Assembly: GCA_021521415.1 (NCBI GenBank)
Contig: JAIQDT010002819.1
Span: 288,657-352,656 of the forward strand
Source: Bidens hawaiensis
Lineage: Eukaryota; Streptophyta; Magnoliopsida; Asterales; Asteraceae
Direction: 5' to 3'
DNA: 64,000 nt
The position numbers and the translations under genes are program-made. This document shows, piece by piece, positions 11,041 to 25,659 of this stretch (the first letter of the stretch is position 1; every line of letters begins with the position of its first letter). The notes beneath the pieces are model-generated. The model saw nothing but the letters and a program-made list of their open reading frames with translations. It made no database searches and was not told where the DNA came from.

Positions 11041-11345
11041 CGCATCGCATGGTTAAAGGAATCGCATCGCATAGATGTAACCAGTCGCATCGCATGGCTC
11101 AAAAAATCGCATCGCATGGATGCAACCAGTCGCATCGCATGGCTCAACGAATCGCATCGCATGGATGCAACCAGTCGCATCGCATGGCTCAACGAATCGC
11201 ATCGCATGGATGCAACCAGTCGCATCGTATGGCTCAACGAATCGCAACGCATGGATGCAACCAGTCGCATCGCATGGCTCAACGAATCGCATCGCATGGA
11301 TGCAACCAATCGCATCGCATGGGTCAACGATTCACATTGCATTTT
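11041..11345. repeat. 45 bp tandem repeat, about 6.5 copies
   Basis: The unit is two similar half-units, cgcatcgcatggctcaacgaat and cgcatcgcatggatgcaaccagt. Because 45 is a multiple of three and the unit lacks stops in most frames, several long frames run through on both strands (for example a 15-residue repeat containing SRIAWLNESHRMDA). These are repeat artefacts, not genes. Copies differ at few positions (for example cgtatgg and caacgca variants), suggesting recent expansion. Confidence 0.9.
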
Positions 11346-12047
11346 CCCAACAAATCGCATCGCATGTCTGTGCGATGCGATTCTTCCTTTATGCGATCAG
11401 ATTTGGGTTTTCTTCATTTAGCCATTCTTTTACCCCTTTAACACTCCTTAGGCCCCGTTTTACTGTTATTGTGAGTTTTTGGGTCGTAACAACTTGGTCT
11501 TCTTGCTTTTTACATAGCCCGAACATCACTTGTTCGTCCTATATCGCACCCGTTAAGTCGCGGCTCACCAAGTTTATATTTTCTTGCATCTTACAGCCCG
11601 ATCTACCATTATACCAAGTTTCATGGCAAACCGACCTCAAACACATAATCTTTTTAGCTGAAACATACCTCACAGTTTCGGGTTTGGTTCAGATCTGGAC
11701 CAACCCGCAGATCTGGACGTGTTTCTTGTTGTTTGATGATGTTAGGTCGCGAAATCATATTGGTTCCACTTGGTTTCGGATTTAATGAGAGAAGGAGAGC
11801 TTGTGTGTGTTTGAGTGTGTGAAATGGAGGTAGAAGATGGAGAATGAAGATGTTAGGGTTTTAGGGAAAGCTTAGGAGTTTAAATACCCCAAGTCCATGG
11901 GCCTTAGGCCTGTTACCATCCCTTGGTCCATCTTTTATCCTAAGCCTACCACTCAAACCCATTATTACTTAATAAAATTAGATAACGACACAGAGATAAT
12001 AATAAAACTTTCTTTTATTTATTAATCTAAAAAATATGGATGCTACA

Positions 12048-12980
12048 ACCCACCTCCGATTCCGACAAGCTTTCCAGCTTTTTCATCCCTTCCGGCCAAA
12101 AAGAAGGAAGAAGCCCGTGACCCATATCCGATTCCAACCAATCTTGATGTTTTCCAGCTTCTTCATCCATTTTAACCAGTAAAGCGGTAACCCACCTCCC
12201 CTCCGACCAATCTTGAAGCCGCCGCCGCCACCCCCATTAACACCCTCTGACCTCTACTTACCCGCCAAAAAATGAATTTGCTTATGCACCAAAATATTTT
12301 TTTTGACAAACCCTTTATGTTAGTTCGACCGTCTTGGGTATGACTTAAAACCAGATCAAGAAAATAAGTTGAGGATGAATATGGATATCGGGTGTTGTAT
12401 GTCAAAGCAGACAAGGAGATTCATTAAATCCAATTTGTATTTTGTGATATAGTTGACATATTTTTTTACTTGCTTAGTAAAAAGGGATAAAATAGTCTAT
12501 ACATGATTTATTTTTAGTATAATAAATGAAAAGGGTAAATTTGATATTATTAAGTTTTGAGAAGGGGATGTATGAAATTTATGTTTAAGGGTTGGGGATA
12601 TGTGTAATTGCCCCTATATTACGCACACAAAAAAAATGATATAGTGGTGCATTAGTGTGGTATTACGTATATGCGATAGTGTGTATTGCGTACAATTATT
12701 AGCGTTTTATTTGCATATATTCAATAGTGTATATTGTATAATGAAATTGTATTGTATTATATGCAATAAATCATTATTGTATATATGTAATACACATTAG
12801 TGCACATATGCACTACATATACGTTTTTTTAGGAACAATATCATCTTATTAGAAGAAGGGAAATATTTTTTTTAAATTAAAAATAATTATTTATTAGTTC
12901 TCTAATTCTCTCTTTAAGAGGAGTTCGGAGTTCTCTCTATATCTCACTCATATATATATATATAGGAAAAAAGTTAACAT
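12048..12980. other. intergenic, no gene recognised
   Basis: The first 200 bp hold repeated phrases (cccacctccgattccgac, cccatatccgattccaacc), then AT-rich sequence with atgcaata/tatgcaat motifs. An 80-codon minus-strand frame at 12,172-12,414 has no recognisable similarity and is not called a gene. Confidence 0.4.
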
Positions 12981-13160
12981 ACAAATAAAATTAACGTTCT
13001 AATTGTGAGAATCAAGTAGAGTAATTATATATATACAAGTGGAGTAATTAGGTAATTACATCATAAAGTAATTACTTTATGATGTAATTACCTAATTACT
13101 CCACTTGTATATATGATTATTCTATTTGATTCTCGCAATTAGCACGTTAATTTTATTTGT
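12981..13160. repeat. near-perfect 180 bp palindrome (MITE-like)
   Basis: The left end acaaataaaattaacg is mirrored by cgttaattttatttgt at the right. Both arms contain tacaagtggagtaattagg or its complement, meeting at catcataaagtaattac-tttatgatg around 13,055-13,085. Arms are roughly 85 bp with very few mismatches, so insertion was recent or the hairpin has been homogenised. Confidence 0.8.
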
Positions 13161-13825
13161 ATTTGATCCAAACATAGGGGTGGGATATTATACAATAATC
13201 AGTTATCGTACATTAGATACGCGAACTTTTAGAACGTCTATTTCAATTTCACGCGATGGCATAATCGTAAATAACCTAAACCTAATTCTACGATCTAATT
13301 CATCGAGCATCCATCCATATCAATACAATTCAACCGTCGACCCATATCAAACTAACTTGCAAGTCGATATCAAACTAAATTGAGTTATCTAACCTTAAAA
13401 ATGTTCGTTACTTGCACATAAGACCTCAAAACAATTTTTTTTACAATTAAACAAACAATTGTAATTTATTCTTCAATTTTTCACTTAATCATACTAATTT
13501 GAGCCATTAATTTTACTAGATCAATTTTTTTTATAGTTAAACAAACAATTGTTCAACACATGACTAGATTAGGCTCTTAGGAAGAAACATCTTTACTAAA
13601 AATCTTATTATCACAAGACTACAAGCTATTTATCACATAATATTTACTTCACGTATTTGTAGCTCTAGTGTATGACAATTTAGAATGGATGATTACTACC
13701 TAAACCAATTTTTTTTACACCCGACCGATTTATTATTACAAGCTAGACTAAAATTCTGAAGTGTCATGCTAACTAGACCCCGAATGCCAAATCAATGAGT
13801 TGTAGCCTTACCTTACCAGCAGATG

Positions 13826-14050
13826 GTTTTCTAATCCAATGGTATAGAGGTGATAGTTAAAGCTTCAGATTTTATAGTCTCAACTCTCAAGTTTGAAACC
13901 TGACTAAACGAGGTTATAGCATGTTGGTGGTTTCCTCCTTAAAGGTGTTCCCGGGTAAGCTAGATACGAAACGTTATTTGGTGGTAAGTAATATATGGTC
14001 AAACTTATAACAAGAATGGTCAATGTGACGAAATTAGCGCTCGTGAGTGT
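13826..14050 (+). repeat. possible SINE-like fragment
   Basis: The tract contains ctaatccaatggtatagagg followed about 55 bases later by ctcaagtttgaaacctg, which resembles a pol III A-box/B-box pair, then tggtttcctccttaaaggtg. A related arrangement (gtttgaaacctgacttaaaa, ggtttcct) is at 26,440-26,640. No poly(A) tail or target duplication was found, so the class is uncertain. Confidence 0.3.
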
Positions 14051-14079
14051 CTCCCACTAATAATAAATCGGAAGGTGGC

Positions 14080-14176
14080 GAAGAATATATATACCATACG
14101 TACAAATTGCGTGCATCTCTTCACTAACAATAAATTTGCAACAGTACTACACTCATATTCTGAAATCTGCTACTGT

Positions 14177-14210
<34 letters not shown>
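14080..14210 (+). promoter_or_regulatory. candidate TATA region and (AAC)n leader microsatellite of the GDPDL gene
   Basis: A TATA-like gaatatatataccata lies at about 14,083-14,098, roughly 150 bp before the start codon. An (aac)n run at about 14,177-14,209 falls in the presumed 5' leader. If translated upstream of the chosen start it would give poly-Asn or poly-Thr, which is one reason to prefer the downstream ATG followed by a signal peptide. Confidence 0.4.
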
Positions 14211-14212
<2 letters not shown>

Positions 14213-14243
14213 CAATCACGCATTAGGCATTGGGATTCCAGCA

Positions 14244-17200
14244 ATGTGCAAGCTCCGATGGCTATTCAGCCTGTTCATCTGCTACGTATCCTTGGCCGCT
14301 GCAGCTCAAGGATCCGGTAGTGGTAGTAGTAGTAGTAACACCAGTCCGTGGCTAACTCTGAAAGGTAATAAATACTACAACTGATTTTACTCTTTTTCTG
14401 CGTTATATTCATTCGGAGAATGAATGATTTCAGTTTCGTAGGAATTAGGCTTCTGGAAAGGAGATTGTATGTGATTTTAGTCAATTCTAGGGTTAGCGTC
14501 TATAGCAGCTAGGTTTAAGCAATCAAAGGAGTTATGATTATAGATATCGTTTCGTGTTAATGGTCGATTGATTGGTTGAAGTTATATATATTTAATAAGA
14601 TACTTCTAACTGTATGTTTAAATGTATAACTTTGGGGGACTTATGGAGCATGCATGTTAATCATGAAGGAAGGTTAGATAGCACACCGTGATTTGTTTTT
14701 ATAAACTTTATTTAAATTTTGAGGAATTAATTAGTGCTGTGGAAGTGAGGATGCAGGTAATTTTGGTGTTTAAGCTCAGTTCGAGTATAGAACGAGTTTG
14801 AAAAAGGTTTAAGCAATGTAAATGAGGTAAGAATTTGTGATATGTTACTTTATGAAAGATCTATGCGTAGAAGATTAGGCGATTTTAGACAAGCTGAATG
14901 GCTTAATGCATATGATTTTATTTTTATAAACAGTCGATTGATTGCTCGAAGTTCTAACTAGTAATGTTTTATTTAGCCAAAATACTAAGTAGAACTGGTT
15001 TCCACAACTGTTATATGATATCATGATTTTTAAATAGAAGTCATTATACTAATTAATATAGTATATGGGACTATAGGGTCCAATACCTCATGTACATAAT
15101 ATTACTGACTTATCTGCATTACATTATATAGAAACTTTAGGGTTGGTCGTTGCAAGTTGTCATCTGTGTGCATTTGGACTTTTGAGTACAAACTTTAGCT
15201 ATGTTTTATAATATGAAGTATGCTTTCTATCATTTTGCAGGAAATCGACCTTTAGTTGTTGCGCGCGGTGGTTTTTCTGGATTATTTCCTGACTCAAGTA
15301 TCAATGCCTACCAAACTGCTTTGAGTACTGGTGTATCTGACATGATCTTGTGGTGTGATGTGCAACTCACTAATGATAATGTTGGGATCTGCCTTCCAAA
15401 TCTTAATATTGACAATGGTACCACAATCTCTTTAGTGTATGATAAGGGGAACAAAACCTACCCTGTGAATGGGGTGTCTATGTCAGGATGGTTTCCTGTG
15501 GATTTCTCATTTGGTGACCTAGACAATGTATTCTGTAAGTTCTAACCGATAAGTCAACAACTCCGCATTTTCTTTGACTTAAAAGTGACATTCAATGTCA
15601 AATATTAATTTGAGCTTAAAGTATGACTTTCATTGATGCTGCTTACTTACAATCCTGTTTTGCACTGCAACAGTAACACAGGGCATCTTTTCTAGAAGTC
15701 CAGTTTTTGACGGCACATTACAAATACTTCCAGTTGAAGATCTTGTTAATGAATTGAAACTACCTGGACTGTGGTTGAACATTCAGGTGATTATTGGTTT
15801 ATAGTCTATAACTGCATAAAGTTGCAACTTCTAGTTGTTAACGATCTTTCTCTTTACACCTTTGCAGCATGCTGCATTTTACAGCCAACACAATTTGAGC
15901 ATGAGACATTTTGTTATCAACACATCAAGAAACACTGCTATTAACTACATATCATCTCCCGAGGTTAACTTTCTGAGAAGTGTGGTGACAAGATTCAAAT
16001 CAAGCAAAACCAAACTAGTTTTCCGTTTCCTAGGACAAAATGAAACCGAGTCGTCAACCAACCAAACATATGGTTCTCTTTTGACTAACCTTGCATCAAT
16101 CAAATCATTTGCTTCTGGAATTTTAGTTCCTAAATCATATATATGGCCTGTGGATAAAGATTTATATCTGCAACCATCTACCTCACTGGTGTTAGATGCT
16201 CACAAGGCGGGTCTAGAAGTTTTTGCCTCTGATTTTATGAATGATGTGCCATTTGCATATAATTACAGTTATGACCCTGTATCAGAGTATCTCTCTTTTG
16301 TTGATAATGGAAAATTCTCAGTGGACGGTGTGCTTTCAGACAACCCAGTTACTCCATCCATAGCGTTTGGTAAGTTTAGCACCGATTTTATTTCTTTTTT
16401 GATGTTGCTCTCTGTATATTGTAATATATGAACCCCATTTTCTTTTCTTTTCTGAATTCTTATTCTTTTAACCCTGCAGATTGCTTATCTCACCTGGGAA
16501 ATAATCAATCTCGACAAGGTCAGTGTTTTAAATGGTTTTTTTTTACCGAGTTGATTCAGTAATTGATGTTTGAAAATGGCTAAGGTGGCCATTCTGATCC
16601 TTTTACCTTTAAATGGGCCGATTTGGTTTGTGTTTTGTTTTAAATGGGTCAAATGGGTTAAATAAAAGAAAGTAAGGGGAACCGGTCAAAGTATCAAAAG
16701 GACTGAGAGTCGCACAAAGTCTATTTTACTCCATACAACCTCCTAAACAGTTCTATTCAAAATTTCAAATAATATTATTTGTCTAGTCATAATTAGCTGT
16801 AGGGCTGTTAAAGGACAGAGCCAAACCGAAGGAGACCTTGTTCCTGTTCATTTGTTCAGATTCTATCCGGACAAATGGATGGTTCACGAACACATTGCCA
16901 AACGAAATTTCGTTTTGTATCTGTTTGTTTAGGAAATGAATTGTACGTGTTCATTTGTGTTTGTTCGTTAACTTGTTTAAACTTTAAACGAACACAAATG
17001 GACACAAACGAGCATAAGCAAATACATACAGACATAAATGAACACAAACAGACAATGAACATAAACAAACACAAACAGGCACAAACAGACAAACAAACGT
17101 AAACGAACACGTATTAGTACGAGCAATAAAATCACCCAAAAATCCTGAAGTACATGACACACTATCCAAAAAACCTTAACATAATTATATCAAAATAATG

Positions 17201-18937
17201 TCTTGGAGTTCAAAGTTTCGCAAAACATCTAGTGTTTAATGGGTCAAACCAACCCAGCCCAGCCTGTTCTGATCCATGCTTAAACGCCTTTTACAAACTG
17301 AACTATTTTGACCTGTTGGCCCACCCGCTCATCTTGACACGTGTGATGTAATTTTGGACTGAAAATAGCTCCTTATTTGTTCTTTCATTTAGCAAAACCA
17401 TTAATCATCACATCTGAAGGAGCAAGTGGGGACTACCCTGGTTGTACTGATTTAGCATACAAAAAAGCTGTTTCTGATGGAGCTGATATCATTGATTGCC
17501 CTGTTCAGATTACAAGTGATGGGATACCAATTTGTTTAGGTTCTATAAACCTCCTTGATAGAACAACAGTCGCACAAGCAGGTTTTAACAACCTTACGTT
17601 AGCCATTCCTGAGCTTCATGAAGGTTCTGGAATATTTACCTTCAGCCTTACATGGAGCCAGATTCAGAGCTTGAGACGTAAGCATACGATTCTCATTTAG
17701 TTATGAGCTAGTCAGTTTTGATTATGTTCTATTTTAAACAATTCTCATTATTTGTGTCTTTCTATATATCTCCTTACTGATCTTTCTGGTTTTTTTTTGT
17801 TAGCTGTAATATTCAACACATATAAGAACTACTCTATGTCACGTAATCCAAAGTTCAAAAATGATGGAAACTTTATGACCTTGGCTGACTTTCTGCACCT
17901 TGCAAGTAATTCTACTTCTATTTCTGGTGTCTTGATCAACATTAAGGTGAGCCTATGCTCTCCTTGTCTATTTTCTCATTATTAATTCAATTTAATTGAT
18001 AACAGTTTTATATTATAAAAAATAAAACTAACATCATTTTGGTTCTTTAACATCCAGAATGCACCATACTTAGCAGCAAATCGAGGATTTAACATTGTAG
18101 ATGCAGTTCTTGATGTACTGGATAACTCTACTTACAAAGATCAAAAAACCAAGAAAATATTAATCCAATCTTCGGATGGCGGGGTTTTGAAATTATTCAA
18201 ATCAAAAAGCAACAGGCATGAGCTTGTGTATGAAATCAATGAAAACATTCGTGATGCTCTAAATTCAACAATCTCAGAAATCAGTGAGATTGCTAATTCT
18301 GTTGTTGTTAGAAAAGAATCGGTCTTCCCTAAAAATAAAGGATTTCTGGTTGGTCAAACTGATGTTGTGGAAAAGTTTCAAGCGTTTAGGCTCCCGGTTT
18401 ATGTACAGGTTTTGAATAATGAGTTCGTTTCACAGCCATGGGACTTCTTATCTGACCCGTATGTTGAACTAAGTTCATATGTTATGGGAGCTGATGTTGA
18501 TGGTGTTGTTACTGATTATCCAGCCACCACAGCCCGTTACAGAAGTAAGTCTTTTTGCATATTAGTAAACTCATTAACTATCAAAAACCATTTTCTCATA
18601 ATTTCTAGGATTTATTTAATTTTCTAAAAATTTTACAAATGTAGGTAGCCGGTGTTTAGAATTACCACCGGATCAGATCCCACCATACATGATTCCTGCT
18701 AAACCAGGCCTATTACTGGAATACATGACACCGCAGTTTATGCCACCAGCTGAGGCCCCCAACCCGATCCTAACGGATGCTGACGTGGCAGATGCACCTA
18801 TCCTTCCTTCCATAAAGAAATCACCTCCGCCAGCTGCTGGCAATTCAACATCACCTAGCGGTCAACCACCTAAAGCCGCCGCTAGGATTCTGTTGGCTTC
18901 TTTGATCACCGTGGCGGTTGTCTTTCTCGTGACATGA
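14244..18937 (+). CDS. SHV3-like GPI-anchored glycerophosphodiester phosphodiesterase-like protein (GDPDL family), 9 exons
   Basis: Exons 14244-14364, 15241-15534, 15674-15786, 15868-16369, 16480-16518, 17393-17677, 17804-17946, 18058-18544 and 18645-18937 join in frame with GT-AG introns to 2,277 nt, 758 residues, the usual length for this plant family. The chosen start gives a signal peptide ([20 protein letters not shown]); the upstream in-frame ATG would precede it with poly-Thr. Two tandem GDPD-type domains follow: the first begins near residue 41 ([18 protein letters not shown]), the second near residue 357 ([21 protein letters not shown]). Neither shows the classical HRG...PENT catalytic start, as in SHV3-type members, so catalysis may be weak. 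Many N-glycosylation sites are present. The C-terminus is Pro/Ser-rich ([14 protein letters not shown]) then hydrophobic, a GPI signal. Family members act at the plasma membrane/cell wall in cellulose organisation and root-hair growth. No frame breaks seen. Confidence 0.95.
16560..17350. repeat. repeat insertions in GDPDL intron 5
   Basis: Intron 5 is by far the longest of this gene (16,519-17,392). It holds an outer block rich in aaatgggtcaaatgggtt and ggcccacccgctcatcttgacac words, typical of plant MITEs. Inside is a block of repeated aacacaaacgaacac/gaacacaaatggacac words at 16,850-17,110, related to 52,436-52,925. The frames there on both strands are low-complexity artefacts. Exact ends and target duplications could not be fixed. 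Confidence 0.5.
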
Positions 18938-19355
18938 AATGTTGGCGATCAGTCGATCACATGGTTAGTTTTGATTTGCAACCACATCTACAACCATTGT
19001 GCATTGCCTTTATCATGAACAATTAGAAAAATAGCACTGTAAAAAGTTCATACAAGATATTGATGATAATACATATTTCTACAGCATAGCTTAAAGTTTT
19101 TGTTAAACCAGTCAAGTAAATCTATATTTCCTTTTAATCCAAAATAGTAACAAGAAAAATTCCTTTAACCTAATTTATTATATTAACGTACCTAAACGTG
19201 TTAGATTGATGAAATGTGCTCTTCTAAGTGTAAAAATTACTAATGTGGAAATTTTGTATTGATTATATAAAATATATGAATTTGTTTTTAAAACAGTCAC
19301 CTTTGATAAGGTGATGTTTAAAGCCTCTACCACATATGTAATAAATACATATGTT
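18938..19355. other. 3' flank of the GDPDL gene
   Basis: AT-rich sequence that probably holds the 3' untranslated region and polyadenylation site (several aataa-type words, for example near 19,070). No further gene is visible. Confidence 0.4.
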
Positions 19356-20097
19356 TTAGGGAAATTCCTAAAATGTCTAGAGATACCATTTTGGTTCTAA
19401 TGAATAAAAGGTTCCAAGAATGCCGTCAACAAACACGTCTTTGACGACGTGTTAGGCCGCAACGTGTCTTTCACGACCTGTTAGCCTCCAACGCGCGTCT
19501 ATCACGACCTGTTAGCCTCTAACATGCATTTCACGACCTGTTGCCTCTAACGCGTCTTTCACGACATGTTTGGCCTATTAATTTTATACATATTTGGTTT
19601 CTCTTTTATAACTTGTAATATATATATATATATATATATATTGAATATGTCGTTGAGACATGTTTATTTATTTATTTTTTACATGTCTTAAATTTTGCTC
19701 AAAACCGAGTGTCGAATTGATATCGAAATGTTCAATAAATGCTTACTAAAATTTGACCAGACTCGTTTTAAGTAAAGTTTATTACAATACGCAGATAAAA
19801 ATAAGTACGTCTCTAACGGTATATTTTGAACTTTATAAAACTTTATGCATTACAAGTTATTAAAAAACTAAATACGAGCAAAGTTAATATAATAATGTAA
19901 TATTAAAAAAATAATTAATAGGGCAAACATGTCATGAAAGACGTGTTAGAGTCATGTCGTGAAAGACGCACATTAGAGGCTAACAGGCTATGGAAGACGC
20001 GTTGAGTCTTAACACGTCGTCAAGTTTACATTTCTGTAAACATTATGGGAACAAAATTGGAATCCCGTTAATGAGACATTTTGAAAAATTTTCTAAA
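19356..20097. repeat. foldback repeat with cacgacctgttag tandem words
   Basis: The left arm (tcctaaaatgtct, ccattttggtt, gacgacgtgttag) is mirrored on the right (aacacgtcgtcaag, acaaaattgg, gagacatttt). Between about 19,440 and 19,570 the left arm has three to four direct repeats of about 32-35 bp built on cacgacctgttagcctc. The centre is AT-rich and includes an (AT)n run at 19,619-19,640. No coding sequence. Confidence 0.6.
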
Positions 20098-20159
20098 TTT
20101 AATTATGAACGGATTTGTCTTTTATTAATAGTAGCCAGTAAACTCATTTGCGTTAACAT

Positions 20160-21135
20160 AATTTATAATGGTCGACAGTGCCGGCTTAAGGGTGGTGCAA
20201 CCCGGACAACCAGCCGGGGCACTTATTTTCCGGGGGCATAAAATTATATGTATATTAATTTTTTTTATAGAATATAAATAAATCTTCATTCCCTTGTTAT
20301 TTATTGGGCCAGAGGCGGAACTACAGGGGGTCAGGAGGGTCCGTTGACCCTCCGGCCGGCCAAAATTTCAGTTTAGTACTTATATATACCGGAATCAATG
20401 CTGTTGTAGCGATAAAGTTTAACACCTTGAAATGATGTTGTTAGAGTACTTACACTGAAAAGAAGGGTAAAACAAATTAATCGGACCAGATTCAAGGTTA
20501 AATTGCAGCAACGAACAGAGGTGTTTGAGCTTTTGGTTTGTAGAAGAGAAGGTGCAGAGAGTAGGTGGGTGAGAGTGAGCTTTTTGAGGTCCAGATTAAA
20601 TTAAAGGAGAAAAAAGAGTATTATTTAATTACTTTTATTAAATGATGAAGAGTATTAAAATTAAACAAAATTAATAACTAATAAATCTTTTAAGTTGAAA
20701 CGTAATTTCTCTTGTTATTTTTATGTATTTATATTATATTATGCGGATTTGATATATTCACTTTTTTTAATTTTAATACAATATGTTGTTTTACTTTATT
20801 TATTTCAAATTTATTAACATTCTTTACTATTATTATTTCTATATTTTTGCTATTTTTATTTTTATAACGTTAATGTCGGTTAAAAAAATTATCTTATATA
20901 TTTCGTTAATCGTTAGGGTCTATGGGCCTTTTTTTGTACGTTCGGCCTAAGTATTTGAATTCTCATAGACGGACCTGATGGTCGACAACTTCAGATTTAA
21001 AACAACGGTATATAATAATAACCCAGGGAAAAGTTAAAAAAATGTAAAAAGTTAAAAAAATGTAAAGGCAGAAGAAAATGAGAATTGTAAGAAAAATTTG
21101 TGGAAAAAAAAAATTTAAAGACATAGTTTTGTGAT
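20160..21135. other. intergenic with hAT-type scraps
   Basis: A hAT-like end, cagtgccggcttaaggg, occurs at about 20,177, and a cagaggcggaactacaggggg start at about 20,311. Both are typical starts of plant non-autonomous elements, but no partner end or target duplication was found. The rest is AT-rich with no gene. Confidence 0.35.
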
Positions 21136-22558
21136 GAGAAAATTTCCAAAATAAGTATTTATGAAACAAATTTCTAGTTTTAGGCAATGTTTTTAAACCC
21201 GGACCGAACCGGCCGGTCGGACCGGTCCGACCGGGACCCGGTGCCCTCAGCGGTCCGGTTGATGCTACTTAGCCCGTTTTTATAAAACCGGCCGGTTCTT
21301 GAAATTTCCGGTCGACCCGAAACCGGTGAACCGACGGTCAGACCGACAATTTTAGATATGTGTGTTGATTTTGCTCAAAACTAACAACATATGGAGCAGA
21401 CTACGATCCATTCTTGTTCAAAGCCACCTTTGAGCCAGCCTTGTATGATATAGACGGAATATTTTGATAGAAGAAACATGAAGATGAAAGAGATGTTGAT
21501 GGTGGAAAGTGGACAGCCTCCACAAATGAACTACTTTCAAGTTTCAAAACCCTAATAACACAGTTTCTGTTGGGCTTTATTGAAAAGTGATTTTTTTCCA
21601 TTTAAAATGGGCCTTTTGGACACATGCTTTTTTAACTTAATCCTTGAAAACGTAAGAGAATTTATTTTCCATTGTTACAGTAAGTAACCATATTTCACTC
21701 ATTAGTCATCATATAATATATACATATACTAGGCATCATGTAATATATATAACTAAGGTATACCGAAGAACTTAAAATTAATATAAATACGGTGTATGAC
21801 ATGATGACGATTGTGATGTATATTTTTTAAGTTCCATGAAAGTTAGCTTTTTTTATATGTATACTATTATATATAATTATATATTTGTGTGTATACATAT
21901 ATATCATTTATGACGTCATCCGGGTCAATGTTTGGTCCGACCTCTCGGGTCCGTCCGACCTTTGACCCAATAGGTCGTCCGGGTCGATCTCCGGTCCGGG
22001 TCTGAAAACATTGGTTTTAGGTGTCATTTGAAAAAAAATTCAGAAATACGTATTATAAACTAGTCGTGACGAGTAGTTTGTACAACCAATTAAAAGTTGT
22101 CGCGTGCCCTTAAACTAACCGTAACGAGCACATTCACTAGTCATTTACTCGTCACGACTAAATAAGTTTCATACCTCGTAATCAACGTCCCACGAGTAAT
22201 TTATAAGTCCTTTAGTCGCGACTAGTAGTTTACCATGTTTACATTCCATACACGAGTAATTTATTAGTAGTTAATTCGTCGCGACTAGTATAATCTTATA
22301 ATTTACTCGTCGCGACTAAATGACTTACGAATTACTCGTGGACGTTGATTACGAGGCATGAAACTTATTTAGTCGTAATGAGTAAATGATTAGTGAACGT
22401 GCTCGTTACAGTTAATTTAAGGGCACGTGGCAAGTTCTAATTGGTTTCTACAAGTTGCTCGTCACGACTAGTTTATAATACTTATTTCTGAAACTTTTAC
22501 AAATAATACCTAGAACTAGAAATTTGTTTTCATAAATGCCAATTTTGAGAATTTTCCC
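21136..22558. mobile_element. long-TIR (Mutator-like) element, copy B
   Basis: It starts gagaaaatttccaaaataag and ends ttttgagaattttccc. The 9 bp flanks are ttttgtgat (21,127-21,135) and ttttgtaat (22,559-22,567), matching at 8 of 9, as expected of Mutator-like elements. Without the nested element at 21,185-22,013 and its duplication it is 586 bp, the same family as 612-1390. The copy lacks the 186 bp insertion seen there, while copy A lacks the hAT seen here. Confidence 0.75.
21185..22013. mobile_element. 829 bp hAT-type element nested in copy B
   Basis: Terminal inverted repeats: left caatgttttt-aaacccggacc, right the complement of ggtccgggtctgaaaacattg. The host sequence gttttagg is duplicated on both sides (21,177-21,184 and 22,014-22,021), an exact 8 bp target duplication typical of hAT elements. 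The ends are extremely rich in ccgg/ggtcc words. The AT-richer centre (about 21,380-21,610) includes a stretch that reads like a protein fragment (for example DYDPFLFKATFEPALYDID on the plus strand, then a stop), possibly a captured gene piece. No transposase. Confidence 0.85.
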
Positions 22559-22567
22559 TTTTGTAAT

Positions 22568-23012
22568 CTTAACACAAAATCATATCAAAGATAAAAGACA
22601 CAATTAATGACAAAAATAAACAAAAAACACAACGATAAATAAAGAGACACAATAACAAGACGGTGAAAACATTTTTACGTTTTTACTTTTTTATTTGAGT
22701 TATGATTTTTTTTGTTAACCAACCCAGTTGTTTGTCCGGTTCTAATCCAACCAGTAGCTATCTAGTTGCAAAACAAAACCCTAAACGAATCATCACAGTC
22801 ATCATCTGAAAGACAAATAATTCTTGAAACTTAAAAGTAAAGACCACTTAAACGCTTTTAAGCCTTAAAAACTCATCAAGCACGCGTCATTTGAAGGTCA
22901 TGACACCAAACGCAAAAAGATAGTCAACATTCAAAATAAGTCAAAGCTCTTATCATGCCATTCGTCAAATATAAATAAGAAATACAAATCTATTATCATA
23001 AAGAAAAATGCT
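22568..23012. other. 3' flank of the S8 gene
   Basis: The sequence downstream (minus strand) of the S8 stop codon should hold its 3' untranslated region. It is AT-rich; no other feature is seen. Confidence 0.4.
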
Positions 23013-25609
<2,597 letters not shown>

Positions 25610-25659
25610 GGTTGCTGCTGCTGCTGCTGCTGATCCTCAGGTAAGGTTTATGGTCCAAA

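Larger units (their letters stand above)
9793..12047 (-). mobile_element. putative 5' LTR of the gypsy element (minus orientation)
   Basis: The sequence next to the primer-binding site reads CCTTACA on the minus strand, a usual LTR 3' end. A candidate LTR start, TGTAGCATCC, lies at 12,047. This would make an LTR of about 2.25 kb. It holds the GC-rich palindromes at 10,842-10,914 and the 45 bp tandem repeat at 11,041-11,345. The other LTR of this element is not recognised in the window, so the outer boundary is tentative. Confidence 0.45.

Noticed and set aside
11041..11345. CRISPR-like or repeat-protein gene
   Set aside because: The repeats are contiguous with no unique spacers, the host is a plant genome, and frames are open on both strands because the 45 bp unit is a multiple of three. 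It is a tandem repeat.
14136..14243. GDPDL start at the upstream in-frame ATG at 14,136
   Set aside because: It would place a poly-Thr tract before the signal peptide; the ATG at 14,244 opens directly into a typical signal sequence.
16856..17169. Cys/Val/Phe-rich frames in GDPDL intron 5
   Set aside because: They derive from simple aaacacaaacg repeats of a MITE within an intron.
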